DNA from: Akkermansiaceae bacterium
GTDB taxonomy: Bacteria > Verrucomicrobiota > Verrucomicrobiia > Verrucomicrobiales > DEV007
DNA: 64,000 bases
Direction of reading: 5' to 3'
Assembly (NCBI GenBank): GCA_024233005.1
Contig: JACKQE010000008.1
Location: forward strand, 124,001 to 188,000
Positions within the stretch are counted from its first letter, which is position 1, and each line of letters begins with the position of its first letter. A program made the position numbers and the translations under genes. Below the pieces are notes generated by a model. It had not been told where the DNA came from, did no database searches, and saw only the letters and a program-made list of their open reading frames with translations. Of the stretch, positions 62,758 through 64,000 are shown piece by piece.

Positions 62758-63357
62758 ATGCATTCAGATTGGGAACAACATTACCGCGAAGGCCACATGC
62801 CCTGGGACAAGGGACAGGCCGCCCCGCCGCTCCTGGAATATCTCGAACGCCACGAACCGCCGGTCGGCCGCATTCTGGTGCCGGGCTGCGGACTCGGTCA
62901 CGATGTGCGGGCCCTCGCCCAGGCTTCCCCCGGGTCCGAAGTCATCGGTTTGGACATCTCTCCGACGGCGGTCAGCAAAGCCAAGGAAATGGCCGCGGTA
63001 GGGCGGGAAACCTACGTCGAGGGCGATCTTTTCGCCCTGCCCGAGGAGTGGTCCGGGAGCTTCGACGCCTTCTGGGAGCACACCTGTTTCTGCGCCATTG
63101 ATCCAGGGATGCGGGATGCCTACGTCGCGGCCGTGACCGGATTGTTGCGCCCCGGGGGAATTTTCTTCGCGGTGTTCTATCTGGATCCCTATGACGACGA
63201 GCATCAGGCTGGGGACGGCCCTCCCCACGGCGTGACTGCGGAGGAGCTCGACGCGCGGTTTGGTCGTGATTTTGTGATCGAGGACCGCTGGACGCCCACC
63301 CGATCCTATGCAGGGCGGGAAGGCTGCGAAGAGGTGCGGCGCTACCGACGGAAGTGA
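62758..63357 (+). CDS. TPMT-like SAM-dependent methyltransferase
   Basis: 199 aa from ATG 62758. The start HSDWEQHYREGHMPWDKGQA and the SAM-binding GRILVPGCGLGHDVRALAQA, DISPTAVSKA and EGDLF are characteristic of thiopurine/thiol/halide methyltransferases. FDAFWEHTCFCAIDP and the C-terminal RYRRK complete the family pattern. It is related to TehB and thiol S-methyltransferases; the natural substrate is unknown. It is cytosolic. Confidence 0.88.
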   Translation: MHSDWEQHYREGHMPWDKGQAAPPLLEYLERHEPPVGRILVPGCGLGHDVRALAQASPGSEVIGLDISPTAVSKAKEMAAVGRETYVEGDLFALPEEWSGSFDAFWEHTCFCAIDPGMRDAYVAAVTGLLRPGGIFFAVFYLDPYDDEHQAGDGPPHGVTAEELDARFGRDFVIEDRWTPTRSYAGREGCEEVRRYRRK

Positions 63358-63369
63358 ACTTCGGGGCCC

Positions 63370-64000
63370 ATGGAAACCAACGCCTACTTCTGGGTTATTC
63401 TGCTGGCTCTGGTCACCACCTTCGCCGTGGAAAGCACCGTGGGTTGGCTCAACCAAAGGGCGAGGACTGCGGAAGTGCCCGTTCCGTTCCGCGATGTGAT
63501 CGATGCTGACCGCTACGAGGCCTCCCACCGTTATGGCGCCGAGGGATTTCGTTTTCAAACGATCCAAAGTGCGGTCATGCTGACGGTCACCCTGGCTTTC
63601 TGGTTGGGCGGGGGATTCCCCTGGCTGGAGGGGTGGGCCCGCCATTTCGGAAAGGGGCCGGTGGTGACCGGAATGATCGGGCTCATGACCCTGGGGGCCG
63701 GTCTCTACCTGATCGGGTTGCCTTTCCAAATCTATGACACTTTTGTCCACGAGGCCCGGTTTGGCTTCAACCAGACCACCTGGAGCACCTTCATCTTCGA
63801 TCAAATCAAGGCCCTGCTCCTGGGAGCGCTTATCGGGGTTCCTCTGCTGGCTCTCCTGCTGTTGCTCTTTGAGAGGGTTCCTCAAGCCTGGCTATGGGGA
63901 TGGATGGCCGTCACGCTGTTGTCCTTTTTCGTGACCTGGATCGCTCCGGTCTGGATCATGCCCTTGTTCAACAAGTTTACCCGTCTGGAGGATGGGGAGC
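63370..64000 (+). CDS. M48 family metallopeptidase, Ste24-type (partial, runs off the window)
   Basis: Open from ATG 63370 (METNAYFWVILLALVTTFAV) to the window end, about 210 residues. The hydrophobic pattern, a helix near 7-20 and then helices near 66-80, 97-117, 140-165 and 172-192, and the phrases RFGFNQTTWSTF and PVWIMPLFNKFTRLEDG match the N-terminal membrane domain of CAAX prenyl protease 1-like proteins. The catalytic HExxH domain would follow outside the window. In bacteria such proteases handle envelope proteins. Confidence 0.85.
   Translation, partial: METNAYFWVILLALVTTFAVESTVGWLNQRARTAEVPVPFRDVIDADRYEASHRYGAEGFRFQTIQSAVMLTVTLAFWLGGGFPWLEGWARHFGKGPVVTGMIGLMTLGAGLYLIGLPFQIYDTFVHEARFGFNQTTWSTFIFDQIKALLLGALIGVPLLALLLLLFERVPQAWLWGWMAVTLLSFFVTWIAPVWIMPLFNKFTRLEDGE

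Overview
The window is a high-GC bacterial chromosome segment, most likely from the Verrucomicrobiota (Planctomycetota is less likely). Evidence: three pairs of 'planctomycete cytochrome C' (PSCyt/DUF1549/DUF1553) and DUF1501 genes, several Tat-type signal peptides, a PQQ-type dehydrogenase with PKD and cytochrome c domains, and ordinary core genes (leuD, pgsA, manC, ruvX, truA, tilS, alr, an ABC-F ATPase, a Ste24-type protease). No rRNA, tRNA or CRISPR array was recognised.

The unusual part is about 6.2-16.8 kb: a chromosomal integron cassette array of nine gene cassettes, all oriented left to right, with no intact integrase. The decisive evidence is internal. The R' core (GTT...) at the start of each cassette is the reverse complement of the R'' core in the attC at the end of the same cassette, although cassettes differ from one another: GTTCGGC/GCCGAAC, GTTGTGC/GCACAAC, GTTCGCC/GGCGAAC (twice), GTTATGC/GCATAAC, GTTGGGC/GCCCAAC and GTTCGCT/AGCGAAC. 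Seven of nine pairs are perfect; the last two are degenerate. Cargo: a frameshifted HNH nuclease, a zinc-ribbon protein, a small helical protein, three small membrane proteins, a complete restriction-modification module (adenine methyltransferase plus an HTH-nuclease fusion around a palindromic operator), an AT-rich AAA/STAND-like ATPase and a secreted protein.

Three of the nine attC sites carry insertion sequences. One is an IS1111-group (IS110 family) element just after R'', with 12-bp subterminal inverted repeats and a long 3' noncoding end that repeats a 9-nt string of the target, as expected if a bridge RNA guides attC recognition. The other two are related IS4-family elements (a 1472-bp copy and a 754-bp internally deleted copy). 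Both sit exactly 26 nt downstream of R'', in the same orientation, with 10-bp target duplications. An attC-homing IS4-family element is the strongest candidate novelty here.

The rest is chromosomal. At 1-5.2 kb are an ABC-F ATPase, a PQQ-like dehydrogenase, a glycosyltransferase and leuD. At 17.1-30.6 kb are an exported unknown, a sugar isomerase/epimerase, tldD/tldE, pgsA, a GlsB-like protein, an EF-hand/thioredoxin/cytochrome/copper-oxygenase fusion, a lipase maturation factor homologue, and manC-ruvX-truA. At 30.8-35.6 kb is the first PSCyt-DUF1501 pair. At 36-50.6 kb are an aminotransferase, tilS, a PpiD/SurA-like chaperone, a PH-domain membrane protein with an acidic repeat, a HerA/DUF87 ATPase, alr, a flavin amine oxidase and a membrane glycosyltransferase. 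At 51-62 kb are two more PSCyt-DUF1501 pairs flanking a pyruvyl-transferase-like protein and an FG-GAP-like protein. The window ends with a TPMT-like methyltransferase and the start of an M48 protease.
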